Below, piece after piece: positions 11,821-22,790 of a DNA stretch of 64,000 nucleotides (position 1 is the first letter of the stretch; the number at the start of each line of letters is the position of its first letter). The notes under the pieces were generated by a model. It did not search any database and had not been told where the DNA came from. It worked only from the letters and a program-made list of their open reading frames with translations. Made by a program: the position numbers and the translations under genes. This DNA comes from Piliocolobus tephrosceles (Eukaryota > Chordata > Mammalia > Primates > Cercopithecidae), in assembly GCF_002776525.5 (NCBI RefSeq), contig NC_045443.1:61693019-61757018 (forward strand), given 5' to 3'.

Positions 11821-12126
11821 TTTTTTTTTTTTTTTTTTTTTTTGAGACGGAGTCTCGCTCTGTCGCCCAGGCTGGAGTGCAGTGGCCGGATCTCAGCTCA
11901 CTGCAAGCTCCGCCTCCCGGGTTTTCGCCATTCTCCTGCCTCAGCTTCCCGAGTAGCTGGGACTACAGGCGCCCGCCACCTCGCCCGGCTAGTTTTTTGT
12001 ATTTTTTTAGTAGAGACGGGGTTTCACCGTGTTAGCCAGGATGGTCTCGATCTCCTGACCTCGTGATTCGCCCGTCTCGGCCTCCCAAAGTGCTGGGATT
12101 ACAGGCTTGAGCCACCGCGCCCGGCC
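11821..12126 (-). mobile_element. AluYR-type element (Old World monkey lineage)
   Basis: Nearly undiverged antisense Alu with a 23-nt T-run. It carries 'ggccggatctcagctc', 'cacctcgcccggctag', 'gcccgtctcggcc' and 'acaggcttgagcc', the diagnostic set I associate with cercopithecid AluYR subfamilies. Target duplication 'gtatttg(tt)' at 11814 and 12127. Confidence 0.9.
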
Positions 12127-12141
12127 GTATTTGTTAATCTA

Positions 12142-12235
12142 GTTGACAATTTATTGAGTGCCTACTATGTGCCAGATACTGTTCTAGGCTCTGGGGTTAG
12201 GGTGGTGAACAATACACAGTCCCTAGCCTCTTTTG
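12142..12235 (-). mobile_element. L2 fragment
   Basis: 'ttattgagtgcctactatg' and 'tgttctaggctctggggtt' followed by 'gtgaacaatacac' match the reverse complement of the L2 3' region. Confidence 0.75.
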
Positions 12236-12386
12236 GCAATGTTTTTAAAAAGCTTATCCAATAGGCAAATGAAAATATCTCTCTAATTTTTCCCTAAAGA
12301 GCTTGTTCCTTTAGTATATTTGAGGAAACTTTGAAATGTAGTTTTTCAGGAACACACCTATTTTGTAGTGTGGTAAAGCTATACAT

Positions 12387-12684
12387 TGATTGATTGATTG
12401 ATTGAGACGGAGTCTTGCTCTGTCGCTTAGGCTGGAGTGCGATAGTGCGATCTCTACTCACTGTAACCTCCACCTCCTGGGTTCAAGCAATTCCCCTGCC
12501 TCAGCCTCCCCAGTAGCTGAGATTACAGGCGTGTGCCACCACGTGCAGCTAATTTTTTGTATTTTTAGTAGAGATGGAGTTTCACCATGTTGGCCAGGCT
12601 GGTCTTGAACTCCTGACCTTGTGATCCGCCCTTCTTGGCCTCCCAAAGTGTTGGGATTACAGGAAAGAGCTACTGCGCCCGGCC
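12387..12684 (-). mobile_element. AluS-type element
   Basis: Antisense Alu whose tail is a (TTGA)n run. 'ctatacat' flanks both ends (near 12380 and 12685). Confidence 0.92.
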
Positions 12685-12927
12685 CTATACATCTATTTAG
12701 ATGGGAATGTTGACGTGGAAGTGTATCCCTTCCTGTTTTACATCCCTGTGTAAAACAATCGTATTTCCTTATTGATGACTGTCTTCCAACAGAAACATAA
12801 TCATCTTCAAGGTTAGAAAATGTTTTTTTAGTAACTTCAACCAGAGTTAGCCAAACTGGTTAATTCACCAAAATGTTAACCAAAATTAACCAAAGAAATC
12901 AACCAAATTTGGTTTATTTTCCAGCTC

Positions 12928-13083
12928 TTTTTTTTTTCTTTTCTTTTTTTGTTTTTAAAGAGATGGGATCATTCTATGTTGCCCAAGCTAAACTGCAGTT
13001 GTTATTCACAGGCATGGCAATAGTGCCCTACAGCCTCGAACTCCTGGGCCCACATGATCCTCCTGCCTCAGCCTCCTGAGTAT
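12928..13083 (-). mobile_element. AluJ-like monomer fragment
   Basis: About 155 bp of old antisense Alu: T-rich tail, 'gttgcccaagctaaactgc', 'cagcctcgaactcctgggcc', then lost after 'cctcctgagta'. Confidence 0.65.
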
Positions 13084-13166
13084 TCCTGGTTTTTCTTAAT
13101 AGTTTAAACAGATAGTTCTGGTTTGGCTATCAGTAGTGTTGTTAAATAACTTTTGTTTGCTTAATG

Positions 13167-13464
13167 TTTTTTTTTTTTTTTTTGAGATGAGTCCTGATCT
13201 GTTGCCCAGGCTGGAGTGCAGTGGCGTTATCTCGGCTCACTGCAACCTCCGCCTCCTGGGTTCAAGCAATTCTCCTGCCTCAGCTTCTCGAGTAGCTGGG
13301 ATTACAGGGGCATGCCACCATCCTCAGCCAATTTTTGTATTTTTTAAGTAGGGACAGGGTTTTACCATGTTGACCAGACTGGTCTCAAACTCCTGACCTC
13401 ATGATCCTCCCACCTCAGCCTCCCAAAGTGCTGGGATTACAGGTGTGAGCCACCGTGCCTGGCC
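13167..13464 (-). mobile_element. AluS-type element
   Basis: Antisense full-length Alu. Unusually, another T-run of 22 nt (13465-13486) follows its 5' end directly. Confidence 0.92.
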
Positions 13465-13611
13465 TTTTTTTTTTTTTTTTTTTTTTAAATGGAGAGGGCC
13501 AGATAATGCTCTAGGAAGGATGTCAGAACCCATAAAAAATGATGAGTGTTTGAAATATATGTAAAAACCTATGTAACAAATCAGAAAATATATTCTGAGA
13601 TAGAAGTGACC

Positions 13612-13912
13612 ATTCTAAAACTGTGCTGTGCAATACGGTAGTCACTAGCCACATGTAGTTTTTGAGCACTCAAGAGGTGGCTAGTCTGAATTGAGATTGC
13701 TGTGAAAAATACACACTGGATTTTGAAGACTAGAAAGAAGTAATGTAAAATATATTATCATAATTGAAAAATTGCAATTACATGTTGAAATGATAATATT
13801 TGATAATATTTGAGTTAAGTCAGTTTAATGTTACTTATTTTTTGCATGGCTACTGGAAAACTGAAAATGATGCATGTGGCTCGCATTATATTTTTGTTGA
13901 ACAATGCTGTTT
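13612..13912. mobile_element. MER5-like hAT DNA-transposon relic
   Basis: 'gtgctgtgcaatacggtagtc' with 'actagccacatgtag' and 'gagcactcaagaggtggcta' at one end, and 'tgtggctcgcattatat' with 'ttgaacaatgctg' at the other, recall the non-autonomous MER5/Charlie group. I cannot fix the subfamily. Confidence 0.7.
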
Positions 13913-14489
13913 GCTAAAGCAGAGCTGGCAGCCCTTGCCGGAGGTTTGAATCTCCATTGTTTTGGTGGCTGCAGACGGATGGATGTGGGGGTACCAGCCT
14001 GGTGTGTTGGAAAGATTTTTCTTTGTGAAGGGGAACTTGCCCTTTACTGTTGGGGATAGTTTCTTCTCAGCCTATCCAGGGACACACATACCAGCATTTT
14101 GGGGTTGTGAAACTTTTGTGTGGGGAACTTCCCCTTTTTTTTCCCACATGAGCCAATAAGATAAAACTGACCTAATGACATTCTCAGTGCAACTCTGCCT
14201 TCAGTTTACAGAGAGAAGAGGGCTCATGTTTCATAGAGTATTAAAGCAGCAAGCTTAATATTTTGCATTTTATGGACTGTAATTGCTAACTGCTGCTACA
14301 TGATTCAGTCAGCTAAGAATAATTTACTAATTATATATTGCAGCACTTGGTTCTTTTTCCAGATGCTAAACAAAGTGAGATAATTAGAGGAGGAAAAAGG
14401 GTGAGTTTGGGAATTAGAGACCAGAAGGATAGATTTAGAAGATCTTGGAGTTAACAGACTTAGAATATAATCAGCAAAGGGTTCACTTA
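13913..14489. other. Intronic stretch, nothing recognised
   Basis: Single-copy DNA. No gene or named repeat recognised. Confidence 0.35.
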
Positions 14490-14505
14490 AAATTAGTGCA
14501 GGTTG

Positions 14506-14808
14506 CCAGGCGCAGTGGCTCACGCCTGTAATCCTAGCACATTGGGAGGCCGAGGTGAGTGGATCACGAGGTCGGGAGTTTAAGACCAGCCTGGCCAATA
14601 TAGTGAAACCCCATCTCTACTAAAAATACAAAAATTAGGCGGGCATGGTGGCGCATGCCTGTACTCCCAGCTACTCAGGAGGCTGACGCAGGAGAATCGC
14701 TTGAACCCGGGAGGTGGAGGTTGTGGTGAGCCAAGATCGTGCCACTGCACTCCAGCTTCGGCCACAGAGTGAGACTTCGTATCAAAAAACAAACAAACAA
14801 AAAAAAAG
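14506..14808 (+). mobile_element. AluS/Y-type element with 16-bp TSD
   Basis: Sense Alu flanked by 'aaattagtgcaggttg' (14490-14505) and 'aaattagtgtaggttg' (14809-14824), which differ by one base. This gives exact borders for the insertion. Confidence 0.95.
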
Positions 14809-14827
14809 AAATTAGTGTAGGTTGACC

Positions 14828-14846
14828 GTGTGTGTGTGTGTGTGTA
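14828..14846. repeat. (TG)n microsatellite
   Basis: Short GT/TG dinucleotide run directly after an Alu target duplication. Confidence 0.85.
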
Positions 14847-14877
14847 GTCTTCTAAATTCATTTTCTAAGTATTGAAT

Positions 14878-14958
14878 ATTCACAGTGATGCTAGACTTAA
14901 GTGCTAGAGATTCGGTGGTGAACAAAACAGATTGAAACCTGCCTTTATGGGGGGCCTA
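14878..14958 (-). mobile_element. L2 fragment
   Basis: 'ttcggtggtgaacaaaacag' then 'aaacctgcctttatgg' follows the reverse-complement L2 pattern. Confidence 0.55.
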
Positions 14959-14974
14959 TATAGGTTCGTCTGAA

Positions 14975-15370
14975 TTTGACTAGTCTAGATACCTCTTATA
15001 AGTGAATTTGTACAGTAATTGTCTTTTTGTGACTGGCTTAGTTTACTTAGCTTGATGTCCTCAAGATTTATTCATGTTGGAGTATGTGTCAGAATTTCCT
15101 TCCTTTTAAAGGCCGAATAATATATCCATTGTATGTATGTATCACTTTTTGTTGATCCATTCATCCTTCCATAGACATTTGGATTGCTTCCACCTTTTGG
15201 CTTTTGTGAATAATGCTGCTATGAACATGAGTGTACAAATAGCTCTTAAAGACCCTTCTTAAAACTTTTTGCGATATATACCCATAAGTAACAGTTGCTC
15301 TAGAATCATATGGTAATTCTGTTTTTAATTTTTTGAGGAATACTATACCGACAAATTTGAGTCCTTATTT
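14975..15370 (-). mobile_element. Old L1 fragment
   Basis: Antisense L1 3'-region wording: 'ataagtgaatttgtacag', 'tgtcctcaagatttattcat', 'ggccgaataatatatccatt', 'tggattgcttccaccttttg', 'aataatgctgctatgaacat'. Degenerate, with no ORF. Confidence 0.8.
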
Positions 15371-15439
15371 AAACCCAGGATTATGGAATACTGCTGCTTG
15401 ATTTCAGCTGTCATTTGGTTGTCTACATTGTATTTTATC

Positions 15440-16185
15440 GAATTGGCATTATTCCCCAAATATTGGAAAATGTGGAAGTTTCTAATTTTTGCTACTGTAA
15501 ATAGCACTAATAAATACCTTGAACATGAAACCTTTTCCGTTATGGATTAATTTTATAGGATAGTTGTACAAAAATGAAATTTTACTGATTATGAGGGTGT
15601 GACTTTTTATGACTGTAGTTATATATCACCAATTTTTGTCTATTTTTAAGTTTCATTACATCCGTACCTCCATTGGATATAGTCATTAAAACACAGAAAG
15701 AAAACTTCAATAACTAAAGGCACCTTATTGCTATTTAATTTGCCTTCCTTTATTATTTTTTAAATTATCTATTATTATTTTTTGAGATGGAGTTTTGCTC
15801 GCCACCCAGGCTGGGGTGTATGGCACGAACTCGGCTCACTGCAACCTCCGCCTCCGGCTCACTGCAACAGGAGAACCAAGCGATTCTCCTGCCTTAGCCT
15901 CCCGAGTAGCTGGGATTACAAGTGTCCGCCACTACACCCTGCTGACTTTCGTATTTTTAATAGAGATGGTGTTTCACCATGTTGGCCAGGCTGGTCTCAA
16001 ACTCCTGACCTTGGGTGACCCACCCGCCTCGGCCTCCCGAAGAGCTGAGATTACAGGCATGAGGCACTGCACCCGGTGCATTCCTTTAATTAACTATGAA
16101 TTTAATACTTTTTTAATACTTCTGAGTAAATCTCCCCGTGTGAGAATTGTCCATGCATGACCTTTGCCCATTTGTCTATTAGGTA
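15440..16185 (-). mobile_element. Old L1 fragment, interrupted by an Alu
   Basis: 'gctactgtaaatagcac' near 15492 and 'tgacctttgcccatttgtc' near 16157 resemble one antisense L1 tract, split by the Alu at 15776-16076. Subfamily not resolved. Confidence 0.55.
15776..16076 (-). mobile_element. Alu with internal duplication
   Basis: Antisense Alu. 'ggctcactgcaac' occurs twice (near 15832 and 15857) because of a small internal duplication. Confidence 0.9.
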
Positions 16186-16326
16186 GGCAAAATCTTGAGA
16201 GAGCACTGCTCGAGTCTGTGCATTTTTAGCTGGGTAGATGGTTCTCCTTTTTTGAGGTCAGCTGAACTTCAGGGTTTTTTTTTTGACTTACACTGTTTGT
16301 ACTAAAGGGATATTACATATTTAGGC

Positions 16327-16619
16327 TTTTTTTTTTTTTTTAAAGACGGAGTTTTGCTCATGTTGCCCAGGCTGGAGTGCAGTGGCGCGATCTTGGCTCA
16401 CTGCAACCTCCGCCTCCCAGTTCAAGCGATTCTCCTGCCTCATCTTCCCAAGTAGCTGGGATTACGGGCGTGCGCCACTATGCCTGGCTACTTTTTGTAT
16501 TTTTAGTAGAGATGGGATTGATCAGACTGGATGGTCTTGAACTCCTGGTCTCAGGTGATCCACCCGCCTGGGCCTCCCAAAGTGCTGGGATTACAGGTGT
16601 GAGCCCCTGCGCCCAGCCC
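16327..16619 (-). mobile_element. AluS-type element
   Basis: Antisense Alu with a T-run at 16327. The middle, around 'gatgggattgatcagactgg', has a small deletion. Confidence 0.9.
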
Positions 16620-16894
16620 AGGCATTTTGAAATACTTCAGAATGTGTTTCAGGCTGGTATCACTGAAACTAAGAAAAATACTGTAGTTACAACATGGGGA
16701 AGGCATTGCTAAGAAAGCATCACCATAAATAAACCCGTGGGATTCCGAAGGTGGGGAGTTGGGTGATGTGTTTTCTACTAATCATGTTTTTTTAGAAAAA
16801 GGGTGACTAGAAAGTTCCTGTTTATCTTTGAATTTCAATAAATTTCGTGCTTGTTTTCCAACCACTCTGGTAGAATTTAGAAGAACCTAAGTTA

Positions 16895-17197
16895 TTTTTT
16901 ATTTTTATGTTTTTGACAGTCTCGCTCTATCACCAGGCTGGAGTGCAGTGGCGCCATCTGGGCTCACTGCAGCCTCCGCCTCCCAGGTTCAAGCTATTGT
17001 CCTGCCTCAGCTTCCTGAGTAGCTGGGACTACAGGCGTGCACCACCATACCCAGCTAATTTTTTTTTTTTTTCCTTTTTAGTAGAGTCGGGGTTTCACCA
17101 TGTTGGTCAGGCTGGTTTCAAACTCCTGACGTTGTTGTCTGCCCTCCTCAGCCTCCCAAAGTGTTGGGATTATAGGTGTGAGCCACCGCGCCTGGCC
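16895..17197 (-). mobile_element. AluS-type element
   Basis: Antisense Alu. Similar 'aacctaagttatttt' and 'gcctaacttatttt' flank it and look like a diverged target duplication. Confidence 0.9.
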
Positions 17198-17358
17198 AAG
17201 CCTAACTTATTTTGTAAATATACTAGGTATTGAAAAAAGGATGATAGGGCAAACTGCTGGAAACCTTACCCACCAGAGATAATTTATACTGTTTACCTAT
17301 AGGCTTATTGTCTTTTGTTGAAAAATTGTGATGAGAAAGGGATTGGCATTGGCATCTA

Positions 17359-17438
17359 TTAGGTTGGTGCAAAACTAATTGCGGTTTTTGCCATTACTTT
17401 CAGTAGCAAAAATCTCAATTACTTTTGTACCAACTTAA
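17359..17438. mobile_element. MADE1 mariner-derived miniature element
   Basis: An 80-bp element from 'ttaggttggtgcaaaac' to 'ttttgtaccaacttaa' with 'gcggtttttgccattacttt' in the middle. This is the MADE1 (Mariner) family, whose near-palindromic copies gave rise to the miR-548 family. The two halves pair almost completely, so the intronic RNA would fold as a hairpin in either orientation. Flanking TA fits mariner target choice. Confidence 0.93.
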
Positions 17439-17648
17439 CACTTTAAGCCTTGTTGATGCCTTTGTAGAAAATTGTTGCTTAATCTCTTTTATTCTGATGA
17501 ACTCCTACTTTGCATTGTTTCTTCTTTCAGAATCTTTTTATCAAATGAATCTTTTAAAAACATGTGAGGAGTTATTTCTGACTTTATGATTGATAGTTTA
17601 GGAGCCCTCCTTAATTCCCAATTTCTTAAACAAGCTTACTGTGAAATT

Positions 17649-17963
17649 TCTTTTTTCTTTCTTTCTTTCTTTTTTTTTTTTTGAGATGGAGTCTTGCTCT
17701 GTTGCCTAGGCTGGAGTACAGTGGCATGATTTTGGTTCACTGCAACCTCCACCTCCTGGGTTCAAGTGATTCTTCTGTCTCAGCCTCCCCAGTAGCTGGG
17801 AATACAGACACATACCACCACGCCCAGCTAATTTTTGTATTTTTAGTAGAGACAGGGTTTCGCCATGTTGGCCAGGCTGGTCTCGAACTCCTGACCTCAG
17901 GTCATCTGCCTGCTGCGGCCTCCCAAAGTGTTGGGATTACAGGCATGAGCCACTGCGTCTGGC
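17649..17963 (-). mobile_element. AluS-type element
   Basis: Antisense Alu with a (TTTC)n tail. 'ttactgtgaaatttc' on the left and 'ctactgtgaaaattt' on the right form the target duplication. Confidence 0.92.
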
Positions 17964-18483
17964 TACTGTGAAAATTTTCTACAAATGCTTGTTTCGAGGA
18001 ATCTTTTTTGATATTTTGCCAGCAAAGTCATAGGAACTAAATTTTTTAACATGAAATTAGAAAACAACAAAGTTAAATGTATTATGTAGGAGGAAAAGTA
18101 CCAGTACTAAAATTAACTTTAGCATTCCTTGGTGTTTTACAGTTAATAGAGCATTCCAGGGGAATTAAAATTCAGTTGATTTTATTGAACTTTAATTTCA
18201 GAGGAACTCTGAGATGAGAAATTTAACTAGCACATTTATCCGTTTAGGCCTTAAGCAGATGCAGGTTTCATGACATGCCAGAGGTAAATTCAGGGGTACT
18301 TGACTGTAGTGAGTAATTTCTTAGCTATGGGAAAATGTAAATATTATGTAGATGGTATAAAGAAACAATATTACGTTTGTCCATTTAAGGTCTGTTTCTG
18401 TTTGTTCAGACAGGCTTGTGGATTGCTTTTCTTGCCAGTGTTCCTTTAGGAGGAAGGTACAGCCCTTTCAGATATTTCGGAGT
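17964..18483. other. Intronic single-copy stretch
   Basis: AT-rich. No gene or repeat recognised. Confidence 0.35.
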
Positions 18484-18812
18484 TTTCTTTTCTTTTCTTT
18501 TTTGAGATGGAGTCTCGCTCTGTCATCAGGACTGGAGTGCAGTGGCACGATCTCGGCTCACTGCAGCTTTCGAGCTCAGCTTACTGCAGCTTCCACTTCC
18601 CAGGTTCAAGAGATTCTCGTGCCTCAGCTTCCTAAGTAGCTGGGATTGCCAGCACCCACTACCTCGCCTGGCTAATTTTTGTATTTTTTTTTAGTAGAGA
18701 CAGGGTTTCACCATGTTGGCCAAGCTGGTCTCGAACTCTGGGCCTCAAGTGATCTGCCCGCCTCTGCCTCCCAAAGTGCTGGGATTACAGGCATGAGCCG
18801 CCATGCCCGGCC
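18484..18812 (-). mobile_element. Alu with internal duplication
   Basis: Antisense Alu with a (TTTTC)n tail. 'actgcagctt' is duplicated near 18561 and 18583, so the element is slightly longer than normal. Confidence 0.9.
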
Positions 18813-19227
18813 ACGTTTCTGTTTTAAAATTGCTTTCTTGTGTTTCCTCTGCCCAGATTTGGTCACATGAAACTGTCAATTAGCGTGAATGAGGTGCTGC
18901 TGCCTCATTAATAATAAACCGCAGGGGTTTGATCTTTGGCTGTCATATTGGTGGTCTCTATATCCAAATAAGCATTCGTGAAATTTGGGGGAAGAGAATG
19001 TGGGCTTATTGTATAGCAGAAGGAGTACTTTTCATAAAGGCAAACCTAGCGCCGATATCAGCAAATCCACTTACAAAATCCATTCCTAAAGGAGGAAGTT
19101 CTGTTACAGTTTTAAAATTAGCATTACAATGGATCTTGCTTGTTTGAGGTGAGGGCCTAAAACTCAGTAATGAAAAAGAGGGAGAACTATAGGCTAAAAG
19201 GGTGTGTGTTCTTAATTGATTAATTGC
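18813..19227. other. Intronic single-copy stretch
   Basis: No repeat recognised. An open frame at 18929-19147 (72 codons) has no recognisable domain and no splice or expression signal, so I do not call it coding. Confidence 0.35.
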
Positions 19228-19545
19228 AGGCAGCTATGTAGGGCACCCTGTGTTTAAATCACTAGCTGTATTATCTTGGGCAAGTCATTGTACTTCTTTG
19301 ATTTTTAAATTTATTTTTATTTTTTTCTTTTTTATGAGACAGGATCTCATTGTTGCTCAGGTTGGTCTTGAACTCCTGGGCTCAAGTGATCCTCCTGCCT
19401 TGGCTTCCCAAAGTGCTGGGATTACAGGCATGGGCCACCACACCTGGCAAATCGTTGTACCTCTTTGAGTCTTAGTTTCCTCATATGTAAACTAGTAGGA
19501 TGCCTGGAAGTTCATAAGCATTAATAAATGTTAGCAATAGTTATT
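19228..19545 (+). mobile_element. MIR split by an Alu monomer
   Basis: MIR sense halves: 'gtgtttaaatcactagctg' with 'cttgggcaagtcattgtac' on the left, then 'gagtcttagtttcctcatatg' with 'ttaataaatgttagcaatag' after the inserted monomer. Confidence 0.75.
19303..19449 (-). mobile_element. Free left Alu monomer (FLAM-like)
   Basis: A single Alu monomer, antisense, inserted in the MIR. 'cattgtacttctttga' on the left and 'cgttgtacctctttga' on the right are its diverged target duplication. Confidence 0.8.
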
Positions 19546-19848
19546 ACTATTATTTTTTGAGACGGAGTCGTGGTCTGTCGCCCAGGCTGGAGTGCAGTGG
19601 TGCGATCTCAGCTCACTGCAAGCTCCGCCTCCTGGGGTTCACACCATTCTCCTCCCTCAGTGTCCCCAGTAGCTGGAACTACAGGTGCCTGTCACCATGC
19701 CCAGCTAATTTATTTATTTATTTATTTTTTAGTAGAGACGGTGTTTGACCGTGTTAACCAGGATGGTCTTGATCTCCTGACCTCGTGATCCGCCCACCTT
19801 GGCCTCCCGAAGTGCTGGGATTACAGGCGTGAGCCACTGCGCCCGGCC
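19546..19848 (-). mobile_element. AluY-type element
   Basis: Antisense Alu with a (TTTA)n expansion in the middle linker. First of two Alus inserted at the same target (agcaatagttatt). Confidence 0.92.
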
Positions 19849-19862
19849 AGCAACAGTTATTT

Positions 19863-20161
19863 ATTTATTTATTTTTTTGAGACGGAGTCTCGCTCTGTGG
19901 CCCAGGCTGGAGTGCAGTGGCCGGATCTCAGCTCACTGCAAGCTCCGCCTCCCGGGTTCACGCCATTCTCCTGCCTCAGCCTCCCGAGTAGCTGGGACTA
20001 CAGGTGCCCGCCACCTCGCCCGGATAGTTTTTTGTCTTTTTTAGTAGAGACAGGGGTTTCACCGTGTTAGCCAGGATGATCTCGATCTTCTGACCTCGTG
20101 ATCCGCCCATCTCGGCCTCCCAAAGTGCTGGGATTACAGGCTTGAGCCACCGCCCCTGGCC
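19863..20161 (-). mobile_element. AluYR-type element
   Basis: Antisense young Alu with AluYR wording ('ggccggatctcagctc', 'cacctcgcccggatag', 'acaggcttgagcc'). Flanked by 'agcaacagttattt' at 19849 and 20162, the same site already used by the neighbouring Alu. Confidence 0.93.
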
Positions 20162-21439
20162 AGCAACAGTTATTTTTAAAAGATCCTCCTACATGCCATT
20201 ATATACCCCTTTTCATTTGAGGGTAGTAGACCATATGGAGAACTGACAGTGGTTGAAAGATTTGAAGTGAACTAATAGATAGTCCAGCCAAAGAGCGAAA
20301 AATGGCAGGAAATTAGGCCTGTCTCATTGGCTTTATTAACCAAAATGAATTGGGAATCTCAATGTAATTCATCAGGAAGGAGCTCCAGTCATTCCTGGAG
20401 GATTAATTTTATTTTTTTACTTTTTATTTTTAACTGCATGCCGTATCACTGTGGTGCCTTTGTTTTTGGAAAGGAGCTATGGCCTGCTGACCAAGCCTGG
20501 GGGCACCTAACCACGAGTCTTTACCAACTTCTTTTTCCTTTAAAGCAAGCCACTCCGTTGAAAGAGAATGATTGGACATATGAAAGTGTGTGTTTTTTTG
20601 CTCAAGAGTTTATGTACAGTTAACACATTGTACACATTTTTTTTAACTTCCTCTTTCTCTCTTATCTGCCTCTGATCACGGGATCCTGGCTAGTTTTGCT
20701 CAGGGCAGCTCGCTTGACCTGGTGACGAATTCCGCTGCTTCCTGGGGCTTTCCTTTTTCCTCCAGAAGGTCTTGTGCTCATGGTTTAGGAACTTAGTCAC
20801 TGTCGTCTTTCTGGTTTTCATGAGATCAAATCAAATAAGGTAATACATGCAAACTGTATAACGTACTGCAGAGGCAGACCCTGCTGCTGTCCTTAGAGTT
20901 CAGTTCCCTGGCAGTGGCTGGATTCCCAGCCCTCTGTTCTCTCTCCACAGAGTGACTGTCTCAGCTTTGAGGGTTTCAGCAATGCTGGATGCTTCCACAT
21001 TTAGGAAACAGGCCTGCTTATGCTCCAGTACAGGCATTAAAGCTCAATGAGTCTTGTGATCTGCTTGGCCAACTCTTCAGAGTTCGTTTGTACTCTGTAA
21101 AATTGGTATGAGTCTTGGAATCCGGTGGGAAACCTCTTCCTAGTCCTACAGGCCGGATGCGCCTTCTGGGTTTTCATATTCTCTCTCCATCCCCAACCTC
21201 CCCTTCCTTTGGTTGTATGTTTCTCACAATGAATTGGTTGTTGGAAACTGGCTTTGTAGTAATTCCAAATGCCATTGTGAAGATTTTTAATAGCCTTTAA
21301 ATTTTTTAATTGGCTGAGCTGTAATGTTATTGATATATTTTTGTATATATGTTATTAATAAGTTAATTCATATAAAAGGCTTGGAACTATACCTGGCATA
21401 TATAAGTACATGTTTAATAAAGATTAACCTATTACTTCT
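20162..21439. other. Intronic single-copy stretch
   Basis: About 1.3 kb of non-repeat DNA of moderate composition. No gene, RNA or named repeat recognised. Confidence 0.4.
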
Positions 21440-21702
21440 GCTGGGTGTGGTGGCTCACACCTGCAATCCTAACACTTTGGGAGGCCGAGGTGGGCAGATC
21501 ACTTGAGGTCAGGAGTTCGAGACCAACCTGGGCCAACATGGTGAAACCCTGTCTTTACTAAAAATATAAAAATTAACCTGACGCGCTTGCTTGAACTTAG
21601 GAGGCAGAGGTTGCAGTGAGCCAAGATTGTGCCATTGCACTCCAGCCTGGGCAACAGAGCAAGACTCTTGTCTCAAAAAAAAAAAAAAGCAAAAAGAAAA
21701 AG
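21440..21702 (+). mobile_element. AluS-type element with internal deletion
   Basis: Sense Alu lacking part of the right monomer (joined at 'aattaacctgacgcgcttgc'). 'aaagattaacctattacttc' before and 'aaagattaacttattatttc' after are the target duplication. Confidence 0.92.
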
Positions 21703-21733
21703 ATTAACTTATTATTTCTAATGGTATTAGTAT

Positions 21734-22050
21734 TGTTTTATTTTATTTTATTTTTTATTTTTGAGACAAGGTCTTGCTGTGTCACCCATGCTGGAGTACA
21801 GTGGTGTGATCATGCCTCACTGTAGCTAGCTTTGAAATCCTGGGCTCAAGTGATCCTCCCACCTCAGCCTCCTGAGTAGCTGGGACTACAGGTGCATTCT
21901 ACCATGCCTGACTAATTTTAAAAAATGTTTTTGCAGAAATGGGGTCTTGCTGTGTTGCCCAGGCTGGTCTTGAACTCCTGGGCTCAAGTGATCCTCCTGC
22001 CTTAGCCTCCCACAGTATTAGGATTACAGGTGTATGCCACCATGCTCATC
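21734..22050 (-). mobile_element. AluJ-type element
   Basis: Old antisense Alu with a (TTTTA)n tail, AluJ-like 'gtgatcatgcctcactgtag' and a diverged terminus. Confidence 0.9.
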
Positions 22051-22084
22051 CAGCATTCTTAATTAAAATAATTTGGTAGGAGAT

Positions 22085-22330
22085 TTTATGAAGGCAGTGT
22101 GGTTCAGTAGAAAGGTCTGGGGATCTAGAATTGGGAGACAATTTTAATTTTGGATCTGTTATTTACTAGCTCTGGAAGCTTGAGCAGGTTCCTTAGTTAA
22201 CTTCCTTGAGCAACAGTTTCTTGATCTTTAAAACATATTATAGAGGGGTTAAATCAGATAATGTATGTGGAAAGTATTCCTAGATTATAGATTATTACAT
22301 AATTGTAAGTGTGGTAGCAATCACAGGTAT
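22085..22330 (+). mobile_element. MIR element
   Basis: Near-complete MIR: 'gcagtgtggttcagtagaaa', 'atttactagctctggaagc', 'gagcaacagtttcttgatc', 'ggttaaatcagataatg'. Confidence 0.85.
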
Positions 22331-22639
22331 GTTTAGAGACTACTAAAAAATGATTTTCTCCTAATTTTAATCTTGTCTCATGTAAATTGATGATACATTC
22401 TCAGCTGACTGTACTATTGACACTTGATAAACAGTTTTTTGAAAATGAATTTATTCCCCATCTCTTCTATGTCTGTTTTTATCTGTAGAGTGGTGATTTG
22501 TGTTTGGGGGCCTGAACAATTGATAGCTAAACATCAAATTTAAATTACTTTATGAATTGATGATTATGTTATGAAGCACTGGTGATTTGAGGGAAGATGA
22601 CATTTTGGCTTATTGAGGGGACTTGAGTTAATTTAGCTT
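22331..22639. other. Intronic single-copy stretch
   Basis: Nothing recognised. Confidence 0.35.
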
Positions 22640-22790
22640 TAAGCCTTCCAGATTATCCTGCCTATGAGCTTCACAAGGGCAGACCACATCTCTAGTTTAC
22701 CATGATATTTTCAGTGCTATTTCGGTGCCTGGCACGGAGGACAGAGGGAGTCCCAGTGATATTTGTTAATTAACTACCTCCTTTTCATCT
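22640..22790 (+). mobile_element. L2 3' end
   Basis: 'atgagcttcacaagggcaga' with 'cggtgcctggcacggaggac' and 'tgatatttgttaattaac' is the L2 3' end in sense. Confidence 0.75.

Noticed and set aside
18929..19147. 72-codon ORF in single-copy DNA
   Set aside because: No recognised family, splice signals or retrocopy features. Length is within chance expectation.
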